64,000 bases of DNA from the NCBI RefSeq assembly GCF_028858725.1, contig NC_084768.1, positions 3,455,853-3,519,852 on the forward strand. Reading direction: 5' to 3'. Origin of the DNA: Colius striatus (taxonomy: Eukaryota > Chordata > Aves > Coliiformes > Coliidae). The notes below the pieces were generated by a model. It searched no databases and was not told the origin of the DNA. It saw only the letters and a list, made by a program, of their open reading frames with translations. This document shows, in pieces, positions 1-11,290 of the stretch. The translations under genes and the position numbers were made by a program. How positions within the stretch are numbered: the first letter of the stretch is position 1; every line of letters starts with the position of its first letter.

Positions 1-261
1 CACAAAAGGACACTTTGAAACTGTTCTGCAAGATCTTTGCAGTGCGGAGACTTCCAGGAGTTCACCAAGTTGTGCAGTTCAGTGTTTACCCTCTTGTGCA
101 AACTTAAACCCACTCGCTGTGACTTGTAACAAGTTTTTCACCTAACCTTTCCAAAAGGTCAAATGTTTGCAGTTTTGCTCTGTACATGCACAGTATATTC
201 TTTGTTCCACTGAGCTTTGGGGCAGAGATATTTAAGGAGAACTGGATCACTAAAAACGTAC

Positions 262-390
262 TGACAAAATCCGCCTGTGAGCGCTCACTTTTAACGCGGC
301 GGAGGACGGCCAGGGCTGAGCTGATGTGAGCTCTTGCCTGCTCAGACATGAGCAGCAGGTCCTCAGCTTGGCTCTGTATTTCAAAGCACC
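262..390 (-). CDS. candidate minus-strand exon, unidentified
   Basis: On the minus strand a GGGACAG acceptor at 390 and a GTACGT donor after 262 bracket 129 bases that stay open in one frame. The open frame contains ATG at 347-349 (MSEQARAH...) and reads on past the donor to position 104. The peptide is mixed, charged and helical in look (RRVKSERSQADF), unlike the low-complexity shadow frames around it. I do not recognise the family. It could be a coding or noncoding 5' exon of the gene whose CpG-island promoter lies 1.1 kb upstream, or chance. No ATG of the island exon (donor at 1833) is in frame with it, so translation would have to begin inside this exon. The start context is weak (C at -3). 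Confidence 0.22.
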
Positions 391-1400
391 TGTCCCAGTG
401 TCACCTAGCACAAACCCAGATCAAGGTGCAACTTCCTGTGTGCTTTAAAAACAAGTGGCAGGAGGAAATGCCTACCACTCCCCATATACGGGCAAAACTG
501 AACTTAAGACCTAGCTTCGGCAGCCTCGAGTTAAACGAGACCAATGTACAGACCTTCTGCTCCAGAATAGAACTGTAGATTCTTCTATGAGTAAGAGCTA
601 CATGAGGCTAATTGGAGTTAAGTTTAAACACCCAACACAACTCATATTATTTCTATCTGCCACCAAAAATCAACCAAACACAAAAAAAACCACCCCAAAC
701 TTTCTTGTACTGGATGTATCTGCCCTCTAGGCCTCTGTGCCTCAAAATACACTCCCCCATCCCTAATCCCCAGAGCAGCAGCCCCACTACCCAAACGCTT
801 CCTCAGCATCACCCCATCCTCCTGCTGAAGCACAGACTTGATGTCTGCTTAAACAGAGCTGGGTCCCATCTCTCCTGCCACGCTGAGCCACTGCCATTTG
901 CCTATCTACCATCAGCCCGTACGGTTAGCAGCAAGGCTGACGTGTTTCCAGCTTTTCTATCCTGGTTCTCCTCATATATGAGCTTTTTTTTACAGTATTT
1001 TGAAAATCTCAGCTTCCCAGGATTATCCAAACATCACAGCAGTTGTTGTCCCACGTGGGAACTGCAGGATGATATGTTTAGGTGTCTGGAGAAGGTGGAA
1101 AGCAGCCAGCACTTGCCAACTGCCAGGTTACCTGCTCCGCTTTCTTTCCCCCTTGTCCTTTCGGGCGGCTGATACCCACACAACAGGTGACCTCACTGCT
1201 CCAGGGCTGTCACCCCCCTTCGGGGAAGGAGCACCCACAGAGGGAGGCTGAAAGACGTCCAGAAAGGGGTCTCTGTCCCGTACACAGGAACTGACAGCTG
1301 CACCAAAACGATTCTTCCAAGCCCTTAATTTGCACAGAAGCGCAAGAAAGCTCCAAGCTAAGCAGCTCCACTCGCAGAGAAGACCGAGGGCTCCCATAAG
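391..1400. other. gap with no gene seen
   Basis: No repeat of a family I know, no coding exon and no RNA gene stand out here. If the transcript from the 1.8 kb island runs leftwards on the minus strand, this is intron. Confidence 0.4.
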
Positions 1401-2250
1401 CTCACGGCGGGTCCGAGCTCGCTCTTGAGCACCCGGGTACTGTTTTTAACGTCACCCATTTTCCCCCAGCGGGCAGAACCGAAGTTATTTCATTCCGGTT
1501 CCTCCCAGCACCAAGACGCGGCCTCCCGCGAGTCGCTACCCGCCGCACCGTGGCTCTGAACAGCCCTTCCCAGCCCGGCGCTGCTCGCACGGGCTCGTCT
1601 CCCGTGCCTGCCCCGGCGTCTCTCCGCCGGAACCCAGCAGCACCGCACGCCCGGCTCCGGGCCCGGCGGCCGCGCTGAGCCCGCCGGGGAAAGCCCCACG
1701 CCGCCCCCGCACCGTCGGCCATCTCGGGAGCCTCCTTCGGAGGAAGCGGCCGCCGTCCGCACCACCCTCCCCGGCTCCCCCCGGCCCAGGACCCTGCCGG
1801 GGGTCGCCGGCCCCTCCTCCGGCCCCACTCACCGCTTCCGTCGCGCCTCGCCGGGCGGCGGGGCTGGCGTGAGGCGGGCGCGGGGCGGCCGCGCCGCTCA
1901 GCCGCGGGGCCTGGGAGCGGCAAGGCGCGGCCCGGCCCGGCTCGGCTCGATGCGTGCGAAACCGAAGCCCAAGGACGCTCGGCAGCGGCGGCAGCGGCAG
2001 GGCGGCGGTCCCGGTCCGGCGGCAGCGGGGCCGCCTGCGGAGCATGCGCCGGGCCCGCCCCGGGGTGGGGCCTCGCCACGTCCGGGCCGAGGCGGAGCTG
2101 CGGCCGCTGGGTCCCGCCGCTGAGGCCATTTGTCGGCAGGCGGGCAGCGAAACCCCCAGAGGCCAGCGGGCCCGGCGGGGACGGCCGTGGTTAAGTCGCG
2201 GCGGCGGGGCCGCAGCCGGCCAGGGAGAGAGCCGGGGGAGATCAAATGGA
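1400..2250 (-). promoter_or_regulatory. JAK1: CpG-island promoter, probably JAK1 5' end
   Basis: About 850 bases are very rich in GC and CpG, with ETS-like TTCCGG sites near 1495 and an NRF1-like GCATGCGCC near 2043. On the minus strand a strong donor (GAAGCG followed by GTGAGTGG) ends an exon at 1833, so transcription is most likely leftwards. In other amniotes the gene left of AK4 and running away from it is JAK1, which has noncoding 5' exons; that assignment is inferred from synteny alone. All frames in the island lack a convincing start joined in phase to the next candidate exon, which fits a 5' UTR exon. A second, rightward transcript from the same island cannot be excluded. Confidence 0.42.
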
Positions 2251-3258
2251 TGTGTCAGCTGGCTGGTGTAAAGCGAGACTTTAGCGGCTGTGGTGAGAGG
2301 AGGTTTCACTTAGGTGCTGGAAAACGCCCATCAGCCAACGTGTGATCCGGCTCCGCTCTTGACAACGCTGAGCTTGTGAGGTTGTCTTCTCCACCCCAGT
2401 GCCAAGGCCACAGCCATGGTCTTGTGCAGATATCCAGTGTGTGATGTGCTATGGGCTCAGCTACTCGAGTATTGGGGTAACCATCAACAAAAGCCTACAA
2501 CCCTACCTCTAACCTCACACAGAGAACGAGCTGGTGTAAACACTGAGCTGCTTACCCCAATGTGGGGGCGCACGCCCCATCCTCCCCTCCGCGCAGAAAA
2601 GAAACTGGTGTCTTCATTGCGGCTTCAAACTCTTCTCAAAGTCACAGGAAACAGCACAAGGGGAAGTAATGTCAGTAAGAAAATGATTCAGTTCGATGAA
2701 TTGATTCCTCCCCTTCACACACATGCGCACGTATTTGGCATTTTCCTCTGAAAGATGAGCAGATCCGCTGCTGCCTTTTGGGGGATATTGCACTGATAGC
2801 CAAACTGGACACTAAAAAACACCCTGGTAAACATGCACTCTCATTTCAGGTAATTCAGACTGATAACAACTTGTTATCAAACTAAAGAGAGAGAATCGCT
2901 GATTGTTTTCCCCCTCTCCCAAGAGGGAAACAAGCCGTCTCTTCCCACGGCCCTCAGGGGTTTTGCACTGTCTTAACCTTTTTCGTCAGCCACATGGCAC
3001 ACTTGGGTCTGGCCTAACCATGTGCTGTGAGTGTGGGGCAGAGCACTGTGCTCACACCACGTTTCCACCACTCTGGCAATCTTAACTCAGGTTAGAAAAG
3101 AGCCTAAGGTTGGAAGAAGAGAGGTCAAACCCTGCAGATGTGTAGAGGCTTTGCTTCCATAGGTTAGCTCACTTTCTTTCTAGCCCTTCCCATGGCTTTG
3201 CCTTTATAATGATAAAACCAGTTTTCTTGGTGGGTTTTAATGCCCCATAACATACCAG
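2251..3258. other. gap with no gene seen
   Basis: Ordinary intergenic sequence. I see no exon, RNA gene or known repeat. Confidence 0.45.
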
Positions 3259-4055
3259 ATCATAGAATCACAGAATGGTAGGGGTTGGAAGGGACCTTTA
3301 GAGATCATCCAGTCCAACCCCCCTGCAGAAGCAGGGTCACCTAGATCAGGTCACACAGGAACATGTCCAGGTGGGTCTTGAAGACTTCCAAGGAAGGAGC
3401 CTCCACAACCCCTCTGGGCAGCCTGTGCCAGGGCTCCCTCACTGAAACACTGAAACAGTTTCTTCTTATGTTTAAGTGGGACTTTTTGTGTTCCAGCTTC
3501 ATCCCATCACCCCTTGTCCTGTTACTATCTAATATAGAAAAGAGGGATGTCCCAACCTCCTGACACCCACCCTTTAGATATTGATAAATGTTAATAAGAT
3601 CCCCCCTCAGTCTCCTCTTCTCCAGACTAAACAGCCCCAGGTCCCGCAGCCTTTCCTCGTATGAAAGATGTTCCAGTCCCCTGATCATCTTGGTGGCCCT
3701 GTGCTGGCCTCTCTCCAGCAGTTCCCTGTCCCTCTTGAGCTGAGGAGCCCAGAGCTGGACACAGGACTCCAGACGAGGCCTCAGCAGGGCAGAGTAGAGG
3801 GGGAGAAGAACCTCCCTTGACCTACTGGCCACACTCTTCTTGATGCATCCTATTGGCCTTCTTGGCCACGAGGGCACATTGCTGGCTCATATTTAGCTTA
3901 TTATCAATCAGGACTCCCAGGTCTCTCTCTGCAGAGCTGCTCCCCAGCAGTTTGACCCCCAGCCTGTCCTGGTGCATGGGGTTGCTCCTTCCCAGATGCA
4001 GGACTCTGCACTTGTCGCTGTTGAAGGACCATCCCAGGTCTTTATGCTTTACACA
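3259..4055 (-). mobile_element. CR1 LINE 3' end, minus strand
   Basis: A 5'-truncated chicken-repeat-1 retrotransposon. Its 3' end, with the ATTCTGTGATTCTATG octamer repeats, is at 3259-3280, and the body runs to about 4055. The minus strand still encodes about 178 residues of the reverse-transcriptase C-terminal tail (motifs [26 protein letters not shown] and the closing LDMFLCDLI) in one open frame from 3877 to 3341. The intact tail and close match to the copy at 7.3 kb suggest a fairly young subfamily. The 5' boundary is approximate. Confidence 0.9.
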
Positions 4056-7000
4056 CAGGGCTCGTTTCCCAGCACAGCAGTAGATGCTGCGAGTGTCCTT
4101 AAATCCTGCAGCTCAGAGCTGTAAATCAAAGCAAAGCCAGGGAGGTGGCTGTGACAGAACGATTGTATAAGGGGTTTAGCCTGGGGCTGCTCGTAGCTGC
4201 AGCAGCTCAGGGGAGAGCAGCTTTACCTCTGCCTCCCTCTGAATCTGAATCGGTGCCCAGAGTCCAAGACCATGCCCAGGAATGACCCAGGCTCCCACAG
4301 GCCACGTCCTTCAGCAAGAATTAAAGCCTCACGTGCTCACACACCTTGCTTGAAACAATGGGGCTGAGCTGCTACAGCACTTCCAGTCTCCCAGAAACTG
4401 CAAGTTCAGTCTCCTACTCCTGCCTGCCATGTGAGCTTTTTGCTTTTTCTCCTTCATGTCAGGACACTGGTGTCTGCTGATTCCTACTAGTTGTTCTGTG
4501 GTGCATAACTGGGATAAAATCAATGTGCTTCTAAAAATGACTCCAAGAACTATGTTAATAACAGGGGAGCGTTTCCAAGCCATCCCCTAAGTGGTCTGCT
4601 TTCACCACCCTATGGCAAGGATGGTATCTTGTGTTAAAGACTTTAAAGCAGTTTCTCTAAGGGATTTGTCACATGTATTGGTAGATGAATAAGTTTTCTT
4701 GCCCATAAAGAGCTGCCAAAGAGCTGTAAAAAAAAAGGAGGGCCTTTGATGCAAAACAAATCTTGCTTTCCCCTGAAAGTGCTGTACTGGGGGGCACTGA
4801 CAGGGCAGAGCTATTCTTTTCTATCTTATGTACTTCTTTATTTTGCAGCTTCCAGGATGCACTTGGTATCTTCCACAGAAAAAAGCACAAAATACACATG
4901 ACTAGACTTGACTGTCTTGGTAGTTGTGAACCAAACACCAAACTCTCTCCTGTAGCCTTTTTAAAAGAAGGGGAAGGGATTGGTGCCTGAATGATCCCTC
5001 ACTTGCCTGCTCTGCTGTTTGCTTTTCAAGCTCCTGGAAGCCAAACTTCACCTGTGAAACAGTGATGTTTTCACAACACTTTGAACAGTTCAGAAAGCTG
5101 TGCTTTTTTCTCCCCATGGCATTTCAAGGGGCCCTGCATATGCTAAAGCACTTCAAATCACTGATGCCATTATCTTGGGATTGGCTGCACCTCTACATAA
5201 ATGTGATTTAACACTAAGTGGTTTCAGTTTGTCATTGATTTGTTCCTGGCAGTACTTTCTGGAGCCTGGTTCTTCTCACACATACTAGTGAAGACCAGGA
5301 GGAGGTAATGAAGGCAGAGGCACTGTGTCACTTGTAAAATGGGCCACTGGCTTTCAATGCCAGCAATCCCTTAGACTGTGGTAGTACTAGAAAGTGCTCT
5401 GAGTGTAATTCCCTGTGTTTTTGTATGCTTCTGCAGAGTGTCAGCCTGTGTTCAGTGCTGCTCAAATTAGACTTTGGCTTTTAACATTGGGGTTTCTTTT
5501 AGAAAGAGGAATATCCTTCCATTTTTATCTACAGGAAAAAAAGAGGTTGGAGTTACAGAGCACAGTAGGACAAGCATTTTTGTCCTCAAGATGAGCCAAA
5601 GTGATCTTTTCACTTCACAGTTACTTTTCAGAGCAGGAGCTGTCCTCAGCCTGTCCCCGGGTCAGGCATACAGTGGTCACAACTGTAGGTTCTCCAGACC
5701 ACCCACTGGGTGCCCATCAGGTGAATTCCCCCTGCATCCTGCTCCCTGTCACGTTTTCCCCTTGGTGAAGTAACTAATAGTGCTGTACACCATCACTGTG
5801 CAATAGCTTAGAGACAGTGAGGCTGCTGCAGCGACAGGGTGGCACTTGCCATGGGAGCTGTATAAATAGACATGCAAGTGTACAACTTCTTTCATCTGAT
5901 CTGTTGCTGACTTTAACTTCCTGTGCTCACACAACATGCATGAAACCCTGTTTGTGACACTGTTTTCAGAGTGCTTTGTCTCTACTTGGAGAGGCGAGTG
6001 GGAGCGTTTATTTTGAGACATCAGGAATGTGTGCATTGCTTCTGCACTGTTCAACACTTCTAAACACTGTGCTCTGCCCCCTTTGTTTTTAAGCTAAGTG
6101 GGGTTTTCAATAATCTCAGTTTGGGGAAGCAGAGGTACTTCATGTTAGGAGTCTAAATCTACTTTGAAAAAGGAGAAACTTAATAGGTTGTGCCCATCCA
6201 AAGCAGCCCTTGTTCTGAGGGCGCCGTGGCAGCTGCAGGGGGATTGCTTGTGCAGGCTGAAGCGAGCTGGCACAGCGGTGTGCAGGAGCTGGAACACAGA
6301 GCTCCAGTTCCCGACTTCCCTGGCTGGAGGGCTGGAGTTCACTTGCTTCTCTCCAAGCTCTGGAGCTGCCGTGTCTCAGTCCTGCATCAGGTGTGTTCAT
6401 GTTGCTGCTTGCCTTCAGCGTCTGTTTTTCTCCCACTGCCACCTTTCTGGTTCTTCTTTGTCCTCTTACCAAACCAAAGGCATTATTTGCATTCCCTCCC
6501 CCCCAGATTTCTCTACTGAAAAGTACACTTTATGACCACTTGTTCTGAAGCAGAAGCCAGGTTTATGTAACGAGCTGTAGAGAAGCTGCAAAGGATGGAG
6601 TTACAGCTGGCACACTGCAACCCACGTAGCTTACATCTGGCTTCTCTGCCAAAGCTCCTCTGAGACATAATGGAGCAGTGTGGTGCTGCTGGTGCTGGTG
6701 TCCAGCTCCAAATCCCACTTTTCATTCCCCTTCCACTGAAGCTGGACTCATGCTGTGAGCACCTTTTTATTGTGCTTGAAGCAGACTAATAAAACACACA
6801 AAGGCAAATCAATACTGCCCAGAACCTCAAATGCATTTTTTCCAGCTCATCTGCTTCCCAGTGGGGCCATTTCCAGGAGGATGAGTTTGGTGCTGGCACA
6901 GTTCATGGGGACCCACTTGCTGCTGGGCTGCCTGCCAGCCACACCACTAGAGCTAGACACACTTGTTTATACACTAGCCCCATACAGATAGATAGATATA

Positions 7001-7324
7001 ACTCACAAAAAGCTCTGTGTGCAACAATTGGCTTCCCTAAGGGCAAGTCTAGCACCAAGTGAAACTGGAGGTGGGTCTGCTGCTAAGGAGGGATGAGGCA
7101 GAGTACTGACCCCAACCAGAGCAAGAATTAAATGGTTTTAGGTTGTCACCAAAGCGTTTGCCTTTCTCTAATTTTACCCAACACTGATTCCCATCCCTCG
7201 TGGCCCACAGATCACAGAGGTTCTTTATGTGGTGGGGGCATTTCTCAGGTCAGTGTCCAGTATCTGAGAGCAGGTGCTCTGTCTCTGAGAAAACAGGTAA
7301 CCTGGAGCACACAGCATTTCTATA
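4056..7324. other. gap with no gene seen
   Basis: Sequence between the two long CR1 copies. The open frames are short, overlap in all frames and resemble no protein I know. A short GATAGATAGATA run lies near 6987. No RNA gene is seen. Confidence 0.45.
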
Positions 7325-8214
7325 ACCCTCAGAGTGTACCCTCAGCAAGTTCCCTGCTGGCACCAAACTGGGAGCACTGGCTGATTCCCCAGAGGCTGTG
7401 CTGCCATTCAGCAGGATCTCGACCGGCTGGAGAGTTGGGCAGAGAGGAACCTCCTGAGGTTCAACAAGGACAAGGGCAGAGTCCTGCAGCTGGGAAGGAA
7501 CAACCCCCTGCACCAGGACAGGCTGGGGGTGACCTGCTGGAGAGCAGCTCTGCAGAGAGAGACCTGGGAGTCCTGATTAATAATAAACTAAATATGAGCC
7601 AGCAACGTGCCCTCATGGGCAAGAAGCCAATGGCAGCCTGGGGGCATCAAGAGTGTGGGCAGCAGGTCAAGGGAGGTTCTTCTCCCTCTCTACTCTGCCC
7701 TGGTGAGGCCTCATCTGGAGTCCTGTGTCCAGTTCTGGGCTCCTCAGCTCAAGAGGGACAGGGAACTGCTGGAGAGAGGCCAGCACAGGGCCACCAAGAT
7801 GATCAGGGGACTGGAGTATCTTTCATACGAGGAAAGGCTGCGGGACCTGGGGCTGTTTAGTCTGGAGAAGAGGAGACTGAGGGGGGATCTTATTAACATT
7901 TACACATATCTAAAGGGTGGGTGTCAGGAGGTTGGGACATCCCTCTTTTCTATAGCAGCCAGCAACAGGACAAGGGGTGATGGGATGAAGCTGGAACACA
8001 AACAGTTCCACTTAAACATAAGAAAAAACTGTTTGAGTGTTTCAGTGAGGGAGCCCTGGCACAGGCTGCCCAGAGGGGTTGTGGAGGCTCCTTCTCTCAA
8101 ATCCCACCTGGACATGTTCCTATGTGACCTGATCTAGGTGACCCTGCTTCTGCAGAGGGGTTGGGCTGGATGATCTCCAAAGGTCCCTTCCATCCCCCAC
8201 CATTCTATGATTCT
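7325..8214 (+). mobile_element. CR1 LINE 3' part, plus strand
   Basis: The longest CR1 copy in the window. It begins near 7325 in the reverse-transcriptase region (CTCAGCAAGTTCCCTGCTGG-like) and ends at 8214 with the CCATTCTATGATTCTA tail. A frame from 7607 to 8137 holds 176 residues of the RT C-terminal tail ([51 protein letters not shown]). The upstream part is open in other frames, so at least one frameshift is present. It is inverted relative to the similar copy at 3.3-4.05 kb. Confidence 0.9.
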
Positions 8215-9264
8215 ACAAAACAAACTCCAAATCTGGAGAAATGTGGAGTTTTCCCCATCACCATCAGGAGCTCAGTGCCTCAGTCTTTGCCTTCCTCCCA
8301 TCATCCTGCTTAATCATGTGCGTTGTTGATTCAGCAGGACTGTGTGGCTGTTGGGAAAGGGTATGGGAAGAGAAAAATGAAAGGTGACAGTGATCTTAGA
8401 GACAGACAAAGGTGAGGTTCAGGCTGGTCTCTGTCATCCCGGGTTGCATTTAAATGGCACGGTCTACAGAGAGAGGATAATTGTTACAGTGCATTTGGAT
8501 ATTGTTAGCTGTGGGTTTCAAATGTACCGAGAGCATTTGGGTTGCAATAAAAAATCTGGTAAAAATAGCTGCTGTTTCTGGTTTATTCCATTAAGCCTAT
8601 GGAGCTGGAAAGCAGTGTAGGCTTTTTCTCCCATCCCATGTCACTCTGCTCCTGCTCGCTTCCTCTGGACTGAAACACGCCATATTCTGTGCAATTGTTT
8701 TAAAAGGCTGTGGTTGCATTTCCTTTAACTTACCTCATTTAAAGGGGTGACAAGGTAAAAAATCTTGAGACTGAAAAGGAACTAAATAGACACACTGTTC
8801 CTCTAATGATTTTCAGATAAGACACCCACGGTGGGTTGTGAATTTTTCCTTTAATGAGGATGCAAATGCAACTGCAGAGGCCTGTCACATTTACATCCCA
8901 AATTAATTAGGCTTCATTAGCAATAAGCCTCTGGAAGCTGGAATTTCCAGAGTCCCCTGGAGCAGTGCATTTCAAAGCAGAATGCACCAAGGCTTTGGAT
9001 GCTGGAGGGGAGGCAGCACGTGCTGTTTTGAGACGCTGTTGCTCTGCACCGGGTGGAAATTTCCCTAAAACCAACACGTGACTTTTTAAATCACTCTGGG
9101 AACGTGAAGCCAACGTGTTTGAGGAAACCACTTGCATCTGAAACCCACCAAATCAGCAGGCCACCCTGGGCACACACCAGAAACATCAGTATGGAGCCTC
9201 TCACGCTGTCTCCGCTGATCTGTGCCCACCTAGGCGGGCACAGCCCTTATCAGTGCCCTTCCAC
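8215..9264. other. gap with no gene seen
   Basis: Moderately AT-rich intergenic sequence; no exon or known repeat recognised. Confidence 0.45.
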
Positions 9265-9385
9265 GGGAAAGGGATTGATGCATCTTCATCCACTTCCCCC
9301 AGAAGGGAAAGGGATTGATGCATCTTCATCCACTTCCCCCAGAAGGGAAAGGGATTGATGCATCTTCATCCACTTCCCCCAGAAG
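9265..9385. repeat. minisatellite, three 40-bp units
   Basis: Three essentially perfect head-to-tail copies of a 40-base unit. The GGGATTGATG marker recurs at 9271, 9311 and 9351, so the period is exactly 40. The lack of differences between units points to recent expansion or ongoing length change. No gene lies nearby. Confidence 0.95.
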
Positions 9386-11173
9386 ACTTCAGAGGGACAA
9401 TTAAAGCCAGCAATGTGCAGATCTGTTAAAGACTTCACCTACTCCTCTACAAGCCCTTTCTCCAGGGCTCCTTGCTACCACCAGACCAAAGCTGTCTGTG
9501 CTGGTGCAGCCTTTGTCTGTATAGCCCTGGACACGTTTCCTCAAACCTTCCACCATGATCAGGTCCAAGTTGGACTCAGCAGCGAGGACAAGACTCACAG
9601 ATGGTGTCTGCTCAGGTGGTGCAACATAATGGCATTAGGATGGAGTCAATGGCTCTGTTGTCCATCTACCAACACCTCAAACAGGAATCATTTGCATTCT
9701 CACAGACTTATTTTTAGGCAGAAGGAATCTGAAGCTTGTGCAAATGTTTAAACACATGTCTCTCTTGAATTATTCAGTGTACTTTGCCTGCTTCTGGAGT
9801 TAATTAAAATGGAGGGCAGTTGATAGTGAGCTCTCACGTTCACTGCAGGGAGGAGGCAGCAAACTGTGGCAGAAGGAGTGGTGCTAACATCTGCCCTCAC
9901 CAGCCCTCCTGCACCACAAGCTGCCACACTGTAACTGCTGTGCTCCGTTGGCACGGTTGACCACCAGCAGCACAGCACCAAATCCTATCCAGTTTGCCTT
10001 AAGGAGATGGGTAAGGGTACAGCACTGGGGACTGACATGTCCTGAGCTACCTTTGAGGCTGTAGTACCTGACTTCAGAAGATCCAGGGATCCATCCCAAT
10101 CAAGAGCTGTTTAGCCCCCTTGAGCAGCCACAAACTCTTTTTGTCCCTGTTTTCTGCTACGGTAGAATGAGGCTCTTTCCAATGTCAGGTGCACAGCTGT
10201 GTCTGTCACAAAAAACGAAACCCAAACAGACCAAGTGCAGCTCTCACCAATGGGGAACTTGAGATTGGGATCACAGCTTCACCTATGATCTGAGGTACAG
10301 GTCTGAGCCTTTGGAGTCAAGAGGGATTTTTCCCTCTGGCTCCAGCACCATTTGGTCCCAGAAAGCTTCTAACATGAGCCCAGAACGATCTGGTGTAACA
10401 GTTACTCCACATGCTACTCACATCCTACTCCTGTGAACTGTTACTAAGAGCAAATCAAGTACTAAGTTGCACAATCTTGACTTTATCATCTGCCTGAATA
10501 CAGAAATGATAACAAGTAACTTAGACACTACACCACACTGAAACACTCAGTTCCTGAGGGGCATTTTTTGTTCCCAATCACACATCAATTTAAGTCACCA
10601 ATCTCCCTTTGCGAAGCAAGCTAATGACACAACACATGGGCTTTAGAGATTATCCAACAAAGCAGGTCGTAGCCATCTCCAGAGAGTCAGAAACACTTTA
10701 TGCTGAAAGGAGAAAACAATCATGTTCACCCAGCACTCCTGGGGACTGCTTTTCCCAGTAAAGGCACCTGATTCAATGCCATTAGTGTTCCTGCCCAGCA
10801 TTTGCATGGAGTGGGAACAGACCCCTCAGCAGGGAATGGGAGGGAGACAGCAATGGCAGCACTCCCCCCGGAGCAGCAAGAGTGGTAACGCAGCTCCAGC
10901 ACATCCCATTTTCCCCCTAAGAATGTGAAAATATGCCCACAGTTCAGCTGAGCGTATCTGTAATGAACAAATAATGGTGAATTCTCGTTAGGCTGATGAA
11001 ATTTTGCAGGCAGGGTACTCTAAGTGAGCAGTTTTTGGAGCTGGCATGCCAAGAAGATTGCTCTGAAGGAAAAGCACGTCGCGTGGCCGAGCTGGTGATG
11101 TTTGTGATCACACAAACAGGCAGCACCAGGGTCTTCAGCAACTTGGGTTTTTCCATTCCACTTGGTCCAACAT
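9386..11173. other. gap with no gene seen
   Basis: No exon, RNA gene or repeat recognised. Confidence 0.45.
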
Positions 11174-11290
11174 GGAATCATAGAGCCATTTCAGTTGGAA
11201 AAGACCTTTAATAAGCTCACTGAGTCCAAGCATTAAGCCCAACACTGCCAAGCCCACCACTCCCCCATGGCCCTAAAACACCCCCAGGCT
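11174..11290 (-). mobile_element. CR1 LINE 3' fragment, minus strand
   Basis: Short CR1-like 3' end. GGAATCATAGAGCCATTTCA, then the TTGGAAAAGACCTTTAATAA and CCAAGCATTAAGCCCAACAC blocks, resemble the terminal part of an older CR1 subfamily. Edges are approximate. Confidence 0.7.

Noticed and set aside
1402-2309. Several 110-257-codon minus frames at the left CpG island
   Set aside because: Arg/Ala/Pro/Gly-rich overlapping frames typical of CpG islands. They read through the donor at 1833, and none joins the next candidate exon in phase from an ATG.
7132-7860. 242-codon plus frame
   Set aside because: Its second half is the CR1 copy read out of the RT frame; not a separate gene.
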